64,000 nt of DNA, taken from Candidatus Binatia bacterium. Its GTDB lineage: Bacteria > Vulcanimicrobiota > Vulcanimicrobiia > Vulcanimicrobiales > Vulcanimicrobiaceae. The notes beneath the pieces are model-generated. The model was given only the letters and a program-made list of their open reading frames with translations, made no database searches and had not been told where the DNA came from. Shown here in pieces: positions 15,578-23,714 of the stretch (its first letter is position 1; each line of letters opens with the position of its first letter). The translations under genes and the position numbers were made by a program. The stretch spans positions 310,001 to 374,000 of the forward strand of contig DATKHY010000007.1 in the NCBI GenBank assembly GCA_035544215.1, read 5' to 3'.

Positions 15578-18247
15578 ATGGGCCGCCGCGCCGGGCGGAC
15601 CAAGCGGGGGATGAATCGCGACGTGTTCATATGCCACGCGAGCCCCGATGCTCGGACCGCCGAGGATATCTGCGCGCGCCTCGAATCGGACGGCGTTCTT
15701 TGCTGGATCGCGCCGCGCGATCCGACGGCGGGAATTCCGTACGCCCAACAGCTCGTGGGCGCGATCGAATCCACCCGCATTCTTCTGTTGGTCCTTTCAG
15801 CGCATGCCAACGCGTCACGCGCGGTTCTCAGCGAGGTGGAACTCGCGTCCAACCGCGGCAAGATCGTCTTGCCGGTGCGCATCGACGACGTGCCGCCTTC
15901 GCCCGGTCTCGAGTTCTACATCCGCGCGATCCACTGGTTCGACGCGACGCGGCCGGCAGAGCTCGCGTGGGCGGAGCTCGTGCGCCAAGTGCGCGAGCTC
16001 ATCGGGAGCGGCACCGAAGCCGCACCGGTCGTTCAAGCGCCGAGGATCGCGCAACACAACCTGCCGCTGGCGCTCACCTCGTTCGTCGGTCGCGATGCCG
16101 AGATCGCGCAGATTGAGAAGCTGCTGCAGTCGTCGCGCCTCGTGACGCTGTGCGGCCCCGGCGGCATCGGCAAGACGTCCCTCGCGATCGCCGTCGTGAG
16201 GCGGAATCTCGACGCCTATCGTGACGGTGCATGGTTCGTGGACCTCGCGCAGGTGCACGACGCCGCATCTTTCCTCCAGGCCTTCGCCGCGACGTTCGGT
16301 CTGCAAGAATCGCCGAGCCGCGAGACGATCGATCTGGTGATCGCTCATCTCAAGAACAGGCGAGTGCTGCTCGTCATCGACAACTGCGAACAGGTCGTCG
16401 TCGAAGCCGCGCGGATCGTCGAAGCGATCCTCCAAGCCTGCCCTTACGTCATAGTGGTCGCCACCACGCGCGAGCCGCTCGACATCCGTGGCGAAGAGGT
16501 GTTTCGCGTACCCTCGCTCGCCGTGCCCGACGAACGTTCGTCGCGCACGCTGAGCGCGGCGGCCGCGCTGGAGTACGGCGCGATCGAGCTCTTTGCAGAT
16601 CGCGCGCACGCCGCCAATCGATCATTCGCTCTAACGGATGAAAACGCGCCGGCGGTCGCGGCGATCTGCCGTCGGCTCGACGGCATCGCGCTTGCCATCG
16701 AGCTTGCCGCGGCGCGCGTGAAGGTGCTCTCGGTAAAGGGCGTCGCGTCCAGTCTCGACGAGCGCTTCGCGCTGCTCACCGGCGGGTCGCGCACGGCGCT
16801 CCCGCGGCAGAAGACGCTCCGGGCGATGATCGATTGGAGTTATGATCTGCTTTCGGAAAGAGAGCGCGTGCTGTTCCGCGGCCTCGCCGTCTTTGCGGGG
16901 AGCTTCACCCTGAGCGAGGCCGCGGCTGTCATAGAGCTCGAGCCGTCCGAGATACTCGATCGGCTCGCGTCGCTCATCGACAAGTCGCTTCTGCAGGCCG
17001 ATTTCACCGTCGAACCAACGCGGTACGCGCTGCTCGAGTCGATGCGAGCTTACGCGAACGAGAAGTTGCGCGAGCACGGAGAGCTCGCGTCGTTGAATCG
17101 CGCCCACGCCATGGCCTTCGCGGCTGCCGCCGAGGAATTGGAACGCGCGTTTGACACCATACCCGATGACGCCTGGCTGCGGCTTGCGGAGCCGCAGCTG
17201 GATAACTCGCGCGCCGCGCTGCGCTGGGCATTCGGACCGGACGGCGACGTCGCCCTGGGGCGTCGCCTCGTCGCCGCGTTGCGCCCGACCTGGTTCGCGA
17301 TGGCGCCGTCGGAAGGACAGCGCTGGATTGCGGTCGCGTTGGCGAGCCTCGACAGCGCGACTCCGACGGCGATCGCCGCTAAGCTTGCATTGTGCGAGGC
17401 GCATCTGGCCATGGTTTCCCAACAATACACCGCTGCGCTCCCGCAAGCGGAGCTGGCGAGTCAGCTCTTCGGCGAGCTCGGCGATCGCCAGGGAAGAGCA
17501 CTTGCGAACATGTTCGCGGGCGCAGCTCTCGGCATGCAGGGCGAGGTCGCCGAGGGAACTTCGCTGCTACAGGCTTCGCTGGAGGAGTTTCGCGCGAGCG
17601 GGTCGCGCCGAAACAGCGCCGCGGCGCTGAACTATCTCGGCATCTGTCAGCTGGTCTCCGGCAACGTCGCGGCCTCCCGCCCCTTCTTCTTCGAGGGGCT
17701 CGACTTACTGAAGTCCATCGGAGCGGCGCGACCGGCGGCCCACGTCGCGTCGTATCTCGCCGAGGCGGCGTTTCAAGACGGTGACCCGGCCGATGCCGCG
17801 CGGCTAGTTCGCGAGTCCCTGAGCGCCGAGCGGCGCCTCAACGAGCCAGATATGGTCGCCTTCGTTCTCTGCAACCTCGCCGCGTATCTCGTCGCGCTGG
17901 ATTCGTGGAACGACGCTCGCGACAGCGCGCAGGAGGCGCTGCAGCTGGCTCTCGACCGCGAGATCCCTGCGGCGACGGTCTGGGCGCTCCACCATCTCGC
18001 TGCGATCGCGGCGCTGCGCGCCGGCGACGACGAAGCGCAGGACCGGCGGCGCGCCGCGCGCCTCGCGGGTTTCGTCGACGGCCGCATCGCCGAACTGAAC
18101 CTTCCGCGCAACTTCACCGAGCAGGCCGAACACGAGCGGACTAGCGAAGCTATCGGCAATGCACTCGGTACCGAGGCCTCCGCGCTCAAGGAAGAGGGGC
18201 GAGGCTGGAGCGAGTCGCGCGCCGTGGAAGAAGCGCGCGCGATTTAG
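15578..18247 (+). CDS. TIR-STAND ATPase-TPR protein
   Basis: 889 residues from ATG 15578 (GAGGAAG upstream; ATG 15551 and 15611 are alternatives). Residues ~12-155 are a TIR_2 domain ('DVFICHASP', 'GVLCWIAPRD', then 'SAHANASRAVLSEVELA', whose Glu88 or Glu86 fits the catalytic Glu of TIR NADases). A STAND/NB-ARC-like ATPase follows: Walker A 'CGPGGIGKTSLA' near residue 193, Walker B 'VLLVIDNCEQ' near 265, sensor 'VATTREPL', GxP-like 'LDGIALAIELAAARV', then a winged helix ('WSYDLLSERERVLFRGLAVF'). The C-terminal ~300 residues are TPR-like. The layout fits an inducible NAD-consuming sensor or a signalling protein; which one is inference. Confidence 0.85.
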   Translation: MGRRAGRTKRGMNRDVFICHASPDARTAEDICARLESDGVLCWIAPRDPTAGIPYAQQLVGAIESTRILLLVLSAHANASRAVLSEVELASNRGKIVLPVRIDDVPPSPGLEFYIRAIHWFDATRPAELAWAELVRQVRELIGSGTEAAPVVQAPRIAQHNLPLALTSFVGRDAEIAQIEKLLQSSRLVTLCGPGGIGKTSLAIAVVRRNLDAYRDGAWFVDLAQVHDAASFLQAFAATFGLQESPSRETIDLVIAHLKNRRVLLVIDNCEQVVVEAARIVEAILQACPYVIVVATTREPLDIRGEEVFRVPSLAVPDERSSRTLSAAAALEYGAIELFADRAHAANRSFALTDENAPAVAAICRRLDGIALAIELAAARVKVLSVKGVASSLDERFALLTGGSRTALPRQKTLRAMIDWSYDLLSERERVLFRGLAVFAGSFTLSEAAAVIELEPSEILDRLASLIDKSLLQADFTVEPTRYALLESMRAYANEKLREHGELASLNRAHAMAFAAAAEELERAFDTIPDDAWLRLAEPQLDNSRAALRWAFGPDGDVALGRRLVAALRPTWFAMAPSEGQRWIAVALASLDSATPTAIAAKLALCEAHLAMVSQQYTAALPQAELASQLFGELGDRQGRALANMFAGAALGMQGEVAEGTSLLQASLEEFRASGSRRNSAAALNYLGICQLVSGNVAASRPFFFEGLDLLKSIGAARPAAHVASYLAEAAFQDGDPADAARLVRESLSAERRLNEPDMVAFVLCNLAAYLVALDSWNDARDSAQEALQLALDREIPAATVWALHHLAAIAALRAGDDEAQDRRRAARLAGFVDGRIAELNLPRNFTEQAEHERTSEAIGNALGTEASALKEEGRGWSESRAVEEARAI

Positions 18248-19169
18248 CGTACTCGCGGCGATCGCGTTTCTCGCGGGCTGCGCGAGTCCGAGTCAGCTTG
18301 CGACGCCGGGCATCGCCGTTAAAAACGGCGTCGCCGCGCGTTCAACGGATCTGCTCTACGTCTCGGACCTGGGGTCGAACAGCGTTGACTATTTCACGTA
18401 CCCCGCCTTGAAGGCCGTCGGGAAGCTGACGGGATTCGGTTCGGTCGCGGGAGTCTGCTCGAACAAGGGCGGCGACGTTTTCGTGGTGGACGAGGCGGGG
18501 CCAGTCGTCGTCTACGCCCACGGCGGTACCCAGCCGATCCGGAAGCTGCAAATCCGCGGCGCTCCATACGGTTGCGCCGTCGATCCCGTTACAGGTGACC
18601 TCGCCGTCACGAACCTGTCCGCGGTGCTGTACGGCACTGTCACGATCTACGCCCATGCCAAGGGCAAAGGCAAGATCTACGAAGACTACAAAGTCGGAAC
18701 CACCGATTTTTGCGCCTACGACGGCAAAGGCAACCTGTTCATCGACGGCTCGAACCTATCGGCGCAGTTCGTCCTCTTGGAGCTGCCGAAGGGCGGCCAC
18801 GGGTTTCACACGTACAGCCTTACGCGGTCGGTCAAGAACGCAGGCGGCGTGCAGTGGGACGGCAAGTACGTCGCGATCTCCGACCGCGGCGCGGGCGTGA
18901 TCTACCGCACGACCACGACCGGCAAGGTCGCGCAGGTCATACGGCTCAAGGGTGGCCCCCAGGTCGACGGGTTCTGGCTCGCGGGGGCGACGCTCATCGG
19001 GCCCAACGCGCAGAGCGGCGGCGCCGTCGCCTTCTGGCACTACCCGGCGGGCGGCGCGCCGATCAAGACGATGCGCGAGTTTCTCGAACCGTACGCCGCG
19101 ACGATCAGTGCGTCTGCTGGAACACTGAGGCCGGAATCGGCTGATTCAGCTGATAGTTCCCGTAATTGA
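18159..19169 (+). CDS. Beta-propeller lipoprotein (intact member of a local family)
   Basis: 336 residues from ATG 18159, the only in-frame start, overlapping the end of the TIR gene by 89 bases. A long basic N-region precedes the hydrophobic core and the lipobox 'LAGC'. The body has propeller-like repeats ('LLYVSDLGSNSVDYFTYP', 'GDVFVVDEAGPVVVYAHGG', 'GCAVDPVTGDLAV', 'FCAYDGKGNLFIDG', 'VQWDGKYVAISDRG', 'VAFWHYPAGGAPI'). The same motif series, in the same order, occurs in the broken copies at 20210-21152 and 30386-30879. Function is unknown. Its 3' end overlaps the converging gene by 65 bases. Confidence 0.75.
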   Translation: MHSVPRPPRSRKRGEAGASRAPWKKRARFSVLAAIAFLAGCASPSQLATPGIAVKNGVAARSTDLLYVSDLGSNSVDYFTYPALKAVGKLTGFGSVAGVCSNKGGDVFVVDEAGPVVVYAHGGTQPIRKLQIRGAPYGCAVDPVTGDLAVTNLSAVLYGTVTIYAHAKGKGKIYEDYKVGTTDFCAYDGKGNLFIDGSNLSAQFVLLELPKGGHGFHTYSLTRSVKNAGGVQWDGKYVAISDRGAGVIYRTTTTGKVAQVIRLKGGPQVDGFWLAGATLIGPNAQSGGAVAFWHYPAGGAPIKTMREFLEPYAATISASAGTLRPESADSADSSRN

Positions 19170-19782
19170 TCGTCGCGTTGCCGCTGTAAGCGGGGAAGTG
19201 TGCGACGACCGTCGCGCTGCGCGCAAGGCGATATTGCGAGATGCCGGTGTGGTGGATGAACGTCACGACGAGCGAGGCTCCGTTGTTGTAAGCAAAGTTG
19301 ATCGACTCGATGACGTACGTGGTGGCGCTGACCGACATCGTCATGCTCTTCACGCGGCTGCCGGACTTCTTCGGCGTACCGGTTAGGACGTAGGCGGTGT
19401 GGTGCCCGTGCGGCTGCGAGGCCGGCGCGGAGATCGCGTAGTCGCGCAGCCAGGTCTGCGGCGTTCCCATCGTCGAGAGCGTGTCACCGAGCCCGCGTGC
19501 GTAACTCGGCGGGTTGTTGAGGTGCAGCGCCTGCTGGTCTGGGGCCTTGTAGTACTGCGTCCCGGTCATGTGAACCGGCACCGAGATGATCGCCACGCGC
19601 ACGCTGCCGGCGATCGTGACCGGCACCTGATACGAGCTGAGGCCCTGCCATTTGGCCTCGCTGCGCTGCAAGACCGTCGCCGCGTCGAGCGGAGCCGAAG
19701 GCGGCGTCGGCGCCGGAGTGGCGCCGGTCGCGAGCATTAAGGCCACGAGTGCCGGCACGTTAAGTCGTTGCGATGGAATCAT
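19105..19782 (-). CDS. Secreted LolA-like protein
   Basis: 225 residues from ATG 19782, with AGGGGGT upstream. The signal peptide ends near 'LATGATPAPTP'. The mature part starts 'ATVLQRSEAKWQGLSSYQVPVTI' and continues with alternating strands ('MTGTQYYKAPDQQALHL', 'VKSMTMSVSATTYVIESINF', 'INYGNYQLNQPIPASVF'). This is the pattern of outer-membrane lipoprotein sorting (LolA/LolB-like) beta-sheets, in which an early helix is followed by an antiparallel half-barrel. No LolCDE partner is nearby, and many such proteins in environmental phyla have no proven sorting role. Confidence 0.6.
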   Translation of the reverse strand: MIPSQRLNVPALVALMLATGATPAPTPPSAPLDAATVLQRSEAKWQGLSSYQVPVTIAGSVRVAIISVPVHMTGTQYYKAPDQQALHLNNPPSYARGLGDTLSTMGTPQTWLRDYAISAPASQPHGHHTAYVLTGTPKKSGSRVKSMTMSVSATTYVIESINFAYNNGASLVVTFIHHTGISQYRLARSATVVAHFPAYSGNATINYGNYQLNQPIPASVFQQTH

Positions 19783-19874
19783 ATCGGTTACCCCCTGGCG
19801 CGTTTTACGACAAAACGTCGCCTCACCATCCTTTAGGCTGTTTTCCATCAAACGTTTTCGGGGAACATTCGAGC

Positions 19875-20231
19875 ATGGCATCGCTCCTCGCCCGCTACCC
19901 AATTGCGATCACGGTCTTTTTCCTGACGTGCTCGAACCTCTTCATGACCATCGCCTGGTACGGACACCTGAAAAACACAAAGACGCCGCTGATTCTTGCA
20001 ATCCTCGCGAGCTGGGCGATCGCGCTGCTGGAATACTGCTTTCAGGTTCCGGCAAATCGCATCGGCTACGGCGTGCTGACGCTGACGCAGCTTAAGATCC
20101 TTCAGGAAGTGATCACGCTCGCCGTCTTCACCGTCTTCGCGCTGGTCGTCTTCGGGCAGGCGCCCAAGTGGAACTACGGCGTCAGCTACCTGCTTATCAT
20201 CGCCGCCGTCTACTTCGCGTTCAAGGCCTGA
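19875..20231 (+). CDS. DUF486 small membrane protein (DMT-like)
   Basis: 118 residues from ATG 19875. Four hydrophobic helices, with 'FLTCSNLFMTIAWYGHLK', 'LASWAIALLEYCFQVPANRIGY' and 'LTLTQLKILQEVITLAVF' matching DUF486, a family related to drug/metabolite transporters of the EamA/SMR type. Such proteins usually stand alone and their substrate is unknown. It overlaps the last 22 bases of the broken propeller gene on the other strand. Confidence 0.9.
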   Translation: MASLLARYPIAITVFFLTCSNLFMTIAWYGHLKNTKTPLILAILASWAIALLEYCFQVPANRIGYGVLTLTQLKILQEVITLAVFTVFALVVFGQAPKWNYGVSYLLIIAAVYFAFKA

Positions 20232-21152
20232 GGCGCGGGTGCGGCTGGCCCGCCGGCGGCGCTTACGGTCGCACCGTAGGCCGAGGTTTCCGAAATTGCT
20301 TTGTAAGCAAATCCGCCATGCGGGTATCTCCAGAATCCGGCGATCCACCCGTGGGAGTAGGCCGGGGCGACGATCGTGCTGCCCTGGATCCAGAACTGCT
20401 CCCCCTGCGACGGACCCGCGAGATGCAGCGACCCCACCTGCGTCCCCCGGGTGCCGCTAATTGCGAACCGACGAATCAGCAGATTACGGCCGTCGCCGAC
20501 GGCGAGATAACGTCCGTCCCACTCGATGTTCCCGGGAATCTTGGGAAGTTTGCTCAGGCTCACGTCTTCAAACTTCGAACCGCCTCTGGGGAGCTCCTTA
20601 AAGTATGGTGGAACGCCGTCCACGAACAGATTCCCCTTCCCGTCATAGCCGCACGACAATAGCCTCGGAATCTTGTACAGGCGCGGCAGATGCCACTGGT
20701 AGCGCGGACCACCGCGATAGATCGCAACACCGCTGTTGGGTATAGCGGCAGCTAGATCGCCGGTAATCGGATCGATGGAGCATCCATCCGCTGCAGCCGC
20801 GATCGTTGCGAACTGGCGTGGCGAAGCCATGTTGGTATTCGTAGATCGCATACGGCGTTGTGATAAAGACGTCGCCGGCTTTGTCCGAGCACAGCCCACC
20901 TGTGCCGCTACCCGGGTACGTGAGGCTTCCGACGAACTGTCCGCGCGGATATGTGTAAACGTTCGTGACGTCAGAGTACAACTCCGAAATGTAGAGCAAG
21001 TCGCCTTGAGCGGCGGGCGCCTTCCACGACTGCCGCGTAGCGGGGATCGTCGCGGGTGGGGCGCCGTTTCCCCCGAGCGGTCCACTGCAGGCCGCGAGAA
21101 ATACGATCGCTAGAACGCCTAGCGTACCCCGGCTAAAATGCATCGTGACCAT
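20210..21152 (-). pseudogene. Frameshifted beta-propeller lipoprotein
   Basis: Second copy of the propeller family at 18159. The first part starts at ATG 21152 ('MVTMHFSRGTLG', lipobox 'LAAC', then 'GDLLYISELYSDVTNVYTYP'). The second part is in another frame ('DGCSIDPITGDLAAAI', 'SCGYDGKGNLFVDG', 'IEWDGRYLAVGDGR', 'AGFWRYPHGGF'). Removing one T at 20806/20807 joins them as 'ATPVRTIAAAADGCSIDP', which lines up with 'TQPIRKLQIRGAPYGCAVDP' in the intact copy. The lesion is thus a single-base insertion. The rest is well preserved, so it is either recent decay or a sequencing/assembly error. Confidence 0.8.
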
Positions 21153-21169
21153 GAGCGCGCTCCTCCCGT

Positions 21170-21466
21170 TTATCGTAGGTCTGCAACCGTGTAGAGCCAC
21201 CACGGCGCCGCGCCGCGCCGAGTTTCGCGGTCATAGTAGATCTCAATCTTGAGGCCGCAGGCGGTCTCGAGCTCGAACCAGTGCCGCTTGAGATACGTGT
21301 CGCCGCGGTCGGTCTTCGTGGAGCGCCACGCGCGTAGGACGGCCGTTATGACGAGCGTGCGATCATCCCATAAAAAGGCGCGCGGGACGGGCGGCCGGCT
21401 TCCGTCGGCGGGCGTAACGAAGCCGTCCCCGGCGGGCACGAGCGGGCGGCTCACGAATTTCCGCAC
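21170..21466 (-). CDS. Small protein, possibly DUF6504-like
   Basis: 98 residues from GTG 21466. The sequence contains 'PRAFLWDDRTLVITAVLRAW', a central 'RHWFELETACGLKIEIYYDR' and the ending 'WWLYTVADL'. This resembles the small 'f.w.gr...v..v...W...WW.y.v' proteins grouped as DUF6504. No signal peptide or membrane helix is present, so it is probably cytoplasmic. It diverges from the cyclophilin gene (42-base gap) and lies 17 bases upstream of the frameshifted lipoprotein. Confidence 0.5.
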   Translation of the reverse strand: MRKFVSRPLVPAGDGFVTPADGSRPPVPRAFLWDDRTLVITAVLRAWRSTKTDRGDTYLKRHWFELETACGLKIEIYYDRETRRGAAPWWLYTVADLR

Positions 21467-21508
21467 GCGACAGGCGTTCGTCGCTTCGTCCCGCGAAACT
21501 GTTGCCGA

Positions 21509-22117
21509 ATGAAGAACTTTTCTCTTTTCGGCTTTATGGTACTTGCGTTCGCCGGCTGCGGCGGCGGCTCAAAGCAGGCGGCGTCGCAGAGCTCCCCCGC
21601 CTCGACGTATCGAGTCGAACTGGACACGACGAAGGGGCCTGTCGTCATTGTGGTGGACCGGAATCTCGCACCCAACGGGGCGCAGCGTTTTTACGAACTC
21701 GTGAAGGCGGGGTACTTCGACGGGGCACGCTTCTACCGCGTCGTCCCGGGCTTCGTCGTGCAGTGGGGCGCCGCGGCCGATCCCGCCGTGACCAAGAAGT
21801 GGGACGTCACGATCCCCGACGATCCGGTCAAGGCATCGAATATGCGCGGCGACGTGACGTTCGCCGCAACAGGCCAGCCCAATAGCCGCACGACGCACAT
21901 GTTCATCAACCTGGGCGACAACCAGCGGCTTAGCGCGATGGGCTTCGCCCCGATCGGTCATGTCAGCAGCGGCATGCAGGCCGTCGACCACATCTACAGC
22001 GGCTACGGTGAGCAGCCGGATCAGGGCCAGATCGCGGCGCAGGGCAACGCCTACCTGCAGCGCGCGTTTCCGCGGCTGGACTACATCAAGAGCGCGCGCA
22101 TCGTCAGCGGCTCGTAG
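21509..22117 (+). CDS. Cyclophilin-type peptidyl-prolyl isomerase lipoprotein
   Basis: 202 residues. Lipobox 'LAFAGC' (Cys near residue 17) and a Gly/Ser linker anchor it to a membrane. The cyclophilin core begins 'YRVELDTTKGPVVIVVDRNLAP' and includes 'VKAGYFDGARFYRVVPGFVVQWG', with the catalytic Arg in 'FYRVVPGF', then 'TGQPNSRTTHMFINLGDN' and 'GFAPIGHVSSGMQAVDHIY'. It should catalyse cis-trans isomerisation of prolyl bonds in envelope proteins. Such a foldase suits a region rich in exported proteins. Confidence 0.9.
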   Translation: MKNFSLFGFMVLAFAGCGGGSKQAASQSSPASTYRVELDTTKGPVVIVVDRNLAPNGAQRFYELVKAGYFDGARFYRVVPGFVVQWGAAADPAVTKKWDVTIPDDPVKASNMRGDVTFAATGQPNSRTTHMFINLGDNQRLSAMGFAPIGHVSSGMQAVDHIYSGYGEQPDQGQIAAQGNAYLQRAFPRLDYIKSARIVSGS

Positions 22118-22140
22118 CCGTTAACGCTCGGGGTCTAGCA

Positions 22141-22653
22141 TTACGTCCGGGTGCAGCTCACGTTGTACTGCGCCTTCCAGGCTCCACCGGAACGATACTC
22201 CCCGAGATCCGCGTAGTTGTTCGGGCCGATCGAATTCGTGTCGCGAATCGCCATCATCTTACCGGAGTCGCCGAAGTAGGCGCTGCCGACCCAGACGATC
22301 TTCTTTCCGGTTTGCGACGTCGACTCGGTGCCGTAGCTCCCGTCTGCGAGGATGAAGGGGCTGGTCCACATCTTCTTGGCCGGGAGGTACACGTTGTACC
22401 AGACGTTATCGAAGTTCGTTCCGGTGCTGCGGTAGAAGATCGCGCCGTTGTTGGCCTTGCTGACGGTCAACGTCGTGCGCGTCGGACCGCCCATCGGCGA
22501 CGGCAGCGTGTTGGTGCACGACCACGTTCCGATCGCCCAGTCGTAGCCGTGCGGCCCGGCGCCGTACATCGCGGACGCCATTGTTTGCGATCGAGCCATA
22601 GACGGCGCGACGATCGCCAGAAGCGCGCCGAGCGCGCATAAAAATTGCTTCAT
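22141..22653 (-). CDS. Secreted protein, paralogue of the gene at 29397-29915
   Basis: 170 residues from ATG 22653, with AGGAGG seven bases upstream. The signal peptide ends near 'APSMARSQ'. Motifs: 'GAGPHGYDWAIGTWSCTN', 'GGPTRTTLTVSKANNGAIFY', 'ILADGSYGTESTSQTGKK' and a terminal Cys, likely in a disulphide with the 'TWSC' Cys. The 'iGtWsC' start is typical of small lipocalin-like proteins of the DUF1579 kind. No function is known. The same motif order is found in the gene at 29397. Confidence 0.65.
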   Translation of the reverse strand: MKQFLCALGALLAIVAPSMARSQTMASAMYGAGPHGYDWAIGTWSCTNTLPSPMGGPTRTTLTVSKANNGAIFYRSTGTNFDNVWYNVYLPAKKMWTSPFILADGSYGTESTSQTGKKIVWVGSAYFGDSGKMMAIRDTNSIGPNNYADLGEYRSGGAWKAQYNVSCTRT

Positions 22654-22757
22654 AGTGAGCCTCCTAGAGAGCCGACGCTTGCTTAGTTCTTTGCCTTCGC
22701 CCGGAGGCCCTGCGAATTGCCTGCCAGAAAGCTATTTTTGTCGCGGAGGGACTCTTT

Positions 22758-23708
22758 ATGGCCCGTTTGCACTTCGTCGTTCGCGCGTATCTGAGCGCGG
22801 CGCTGTTGGCTGGATGCGGGGGCGGCGTGCCCGCACAGCCATCGTTTAGCGCAGGCGCATCATTTCGCGCCGCGCACCACTCGCAGACGTTTCGGTACAC
22901 CGGTAAGTACAACCAATACTTCAACGTGCCCGGCGACGTCAGGCACCTGACGATCACCGCATGGGGCGCGAGCGGAGGCGGCGGCAGCGGCAGCGGCACG
23001 TTCGGTCCCGGCGGCAAGGGCGCTTTCGTGAAGGCTACGATTCCAGTGAATGCCGGAGAGAGATTGGCCGTCGTCGTCGGCGGGGCGGGCCAGACGTACT
23101 CAAACGGCTACGACCGCGGCTTTAATGGCGGCGCTAATAGCGTCGGCGGCGGTGGTGGCGGGGGCGGCGCGTCCGACGTGCGCGAGGGCGGCCTGCGGTT
23201 TGTCGCGCGAGTGCTCGTCGCCGGCGGCGGCGGAGGAGGCGGCGAGGGAGGAATGACCTATTTCGGCCGCGGGGGCGGCGGCGGCGCCGGCGGCCCCGAC
23301 GTCGGTGCGAGGGGCCGCGCGGGCGGCGGCGTCGACGGCAGTCCCGGCACGGGCGGTTCAGGCGGTACGCAGACGGCCGGCGGCAGCGGCGGGAGCGGCG
23401 GTCCGAGCGGCTGCGACGGCAACCCGGGACTGCCGGGCGCCCGGCACGCGGGCGGCATCGGCGGCAGCGGGGGCAGCCAGGGTTCCAGCTGCGGCAAAGG
23501 CGCGGGCGGCGTGGGCGGCGGCGGCGGCGGCGGCTACTACGGCGGAGGCGGAGGCGGTCAGGGAGGGCGCTCTGCTCGAGGCAACAAGGGCGGCGCGGGC
23601 GGCGGCGGCGGAGGCGGTTCGTCGTACGTTGAGAGCACCGGCACGATATTGCAGAACGTTCGGGGCGGCGCGCCTGCCGGCAACGGGCAGATCGTCATCA
23701 GCTGGTAG
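22758..23708 (+). CDS. Glycine-rich lipoprotein
   Basis: 316 residues from ATG 22758, with GGAGG eight bases upstream. Lipobox 'LLAGC' is followed by 'FRYTGKYNQYFNVPGDVRHLTITAWGASGGGG', the usual entry to glycine-rich domains ('f.vP.gv..l.v.a.Gg.GG'). About 200 residues consist mainly of Gly with Ala, Ser and Arg, closing with 'SSYVESTGTILQNVRGGAPAGNGQIVISW'. This is the layout of the glycine-rich domain also present near receptor-kinase ectodomains and in many exported bacterial proteins. It probably forms a polyglycine-II-like stalk or sheet at the surface. Function is unknown. Confidence 0.75.
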   Translation: MARLHFVVRAYLSAALLAGCGGGVPAQPSFSAGASFRAAHHSQTFRYTGKYNQYFNVPGDVRHLTITAWGASGGGGSGSGTFGPGGKGAFVKATIPVNAGERLAVVVGGAGQTYSNGYDRGFNGGANSVGGGGGGGGASDVREGGLRFVARVLVAGGGGGGGEGGMTYFGRGGGGGAGGPDVGARGRAGGGVDGSPGTGGSGGTQTAGGSGGSGGPSGCDGNPGLPGARHAGGIGGSGGSQGSSCGKGAGGVGGGGGGGYYGGGGGGQGGRSARGNKGGAGGGGGGGSSYVESTGTILQNVRGGAPAGNGQIVISW

Positions 23709-23714
23709 GCAAAA

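Noticed and set aside
23130-23640. GGC microsatellite or low-complexity DNA
   Set aside because: The stretch keeps one open frame with varied codons and ends in a conserved sheet segment, so it is a Gly-rich coding region.
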